Source: Chloroflexota bacterium
GTDB lineage: Bacteria > Chloroflexota > Anaerolineae > Aggregatilineales > J027
DNA: 64,000 nt
Assembly: GCA_016234595.1 (NCBI GenBank)
Contig: JACRBG010000014.1
Location: forward strand, 1 to 64,000
Direction of reading: 5' to 3'
In this document: positions 63,599 through 64,000 of the stretch, in pieces
How positions within the stretch are numbered: the first letter of the stretch is position 1
How the letters are laid out: every line of letters starts with the position of its first letter
Notes under the pieces: model-generated
Databases searched by the model: none
What the model was told of the DNA's origin: nothing
Seen by the model: the letters and a program-made list of their open reading frames with translations, nothing else
Made by a program: the position numbers and the translations under genes

Positions 63599-64000
63599 AT
63601 GACCGACAATTATCATCACGGTGATCTCAAAAATGCACTGATTCAAGCGGGATTGGCAATCCTTTCACAAGAAGGGGTTCAAGCCCTTAGTCTGCGTAAA
63701 GTAGCCAAACATGCTGGGGTTAGCCATGCCGCTCCGTATTCTCATTTTACGGATAAGCAGGCGTTGATTGCAGCGATTGCTACCGAGGGCTATAAAAAAC
63801 TTTATGAACAGGTCAGCGCAGTGGCCGTGCATTATCAGGCCGACCCACGTAGCCAGTTGATTGAGACCGCATGGGCTTATGTGCAATTTGCAATTGACAC
63901 CCCCGATCATTTTAAGATCACTTTTTCGGGGATTGTTGAGCGCGAACATGATTACCCTGATTATGTTGAGCAAGCCCAGAAAAATTTTGCGCTAATTGTT
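63599..64000 (+). CDS. TetR/AcrR-family transcriptional regulator (cut by window end)
   Basis: The first 134 codons of a gene that continues past the window. The helix-turn-helix is typical: HGDLKNALIQAGLAILSQEG and LSLRKVAKHAGVSHAAPYSH, then FTDKQALIAAIATEG. The start of a WHG-type ligand domain follows (LIETAWAYVQFAIDTPDHF). ATG at 63599, no clear ribosome binding site. Divergent from the aldolase operon across an 83-base region holding a palindrome, so it probably controls that operon. Confidence 0.9.
   Translation, partial: MTDNYHHGDLKNALIQAGLAILSQEGVQALSLRKVAKHAGVSHAAPYSHFTDKQALIAAIATEGYKKLYEQVSAVAVHYQADPRSQLIETAWAYVQFAIDTPDHFKITFSGIVEREHDYPDYVEQAQKNFALIV

Overview
The window looks like a piece of a chromosome from a Chloroflexota bacterium, probably of the Anaerolineae type. 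This is inferred from gene content: a Ser/Thr kinase with a Gln/Ala/Thr-rich extracytoplasmic stalk, lipoproteins with a Thr-Pro-rich linker after the lipobox, tandem dynamin-like GTPases, short-N-terminus xylose isomerase, and a fused PurS-PurL-PurQ protein. No phage, insertion sequence or CRISPR array is visible. The one clear selfish element is an intein inside dCTP deaminase.

Layout. 0-1.4 kb: a CAT-anticodon tRNA (best read as tRNA-Ile2), a methyltransferase, and a tRNA-Glu-like element with an enlarged anticodon loop. 1.4-7.9 kb (minus): a mixed xylose/inositol operon, xylA-xylB-iolE-iolG-iolB-iolC. 8.2-12.6 kb (plus): a divergent sugar ABC importer whose permease carries a large internal insertion. 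12.7-17.4 kb: a lipoprotein, an SDR dehydrogenase, and an M24-fold protein with degraded metal ligands paired with a Gfo/Idh/MocA dehydrogenase. 17.5-25.7 kb: a YgjP-type metalloprotein, four two-component proteins, a GT39-like membrane glycosyltransferase and a TIR-like membrane protein. 25.8-28.1 kb: a TPR-like membrane protein, an Asp-nucleophile hydrolase and a DtxR-type regulator. 28.1-34.4 kb: a compact chemosensory operon (CheW, two MCP-like receptors, a non-CheR methyltransferase, CheA-REC) without CheR or CheB. 34.5-47.1 kb: ssb, a universal stress protein, two adjacent dynamin-like GTPases, a DsbA-like oxidoreductase, a dipeptidase, a Bcp-type peroxiredoxin, an alpha/beta hydrolase lacking its nucleophile and a large Ser/Thr kinase. 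47.3-50.1 kb: glycerate kinase and the intein-split dcd. 50.2-59.6 kb (minus): a seven-gene purine operon purSLQ-C-E-F-D-M-N whose PurE is of the CO2-using class II type, fitting the absence of purK. 59.7-64 kb: an FGGY kinase, class III aminotransferase and class II aldolase operon with a well-formed promoter and a palindromic operator, facing a divergent TetR-type gene cut by the window end.

The genes form several self-contained units: pentose/inositol uptake and breakdown, a sensory block, de novo purine synthesis, and a small TetR-controlled sugar cassette of unknown substrate. The strongest candidates for something unusual are the dcd intein, the tRNA-like element at 1.3 kb, the interrupted permease, and the aldolase/aminotransferase/kinase cassette. 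Starts were moved from the longest possible reading frame where a ribosome binding site or family length supports a shorter protein; each case is noted. All function calls are from reading motifs by eye, without database searches.
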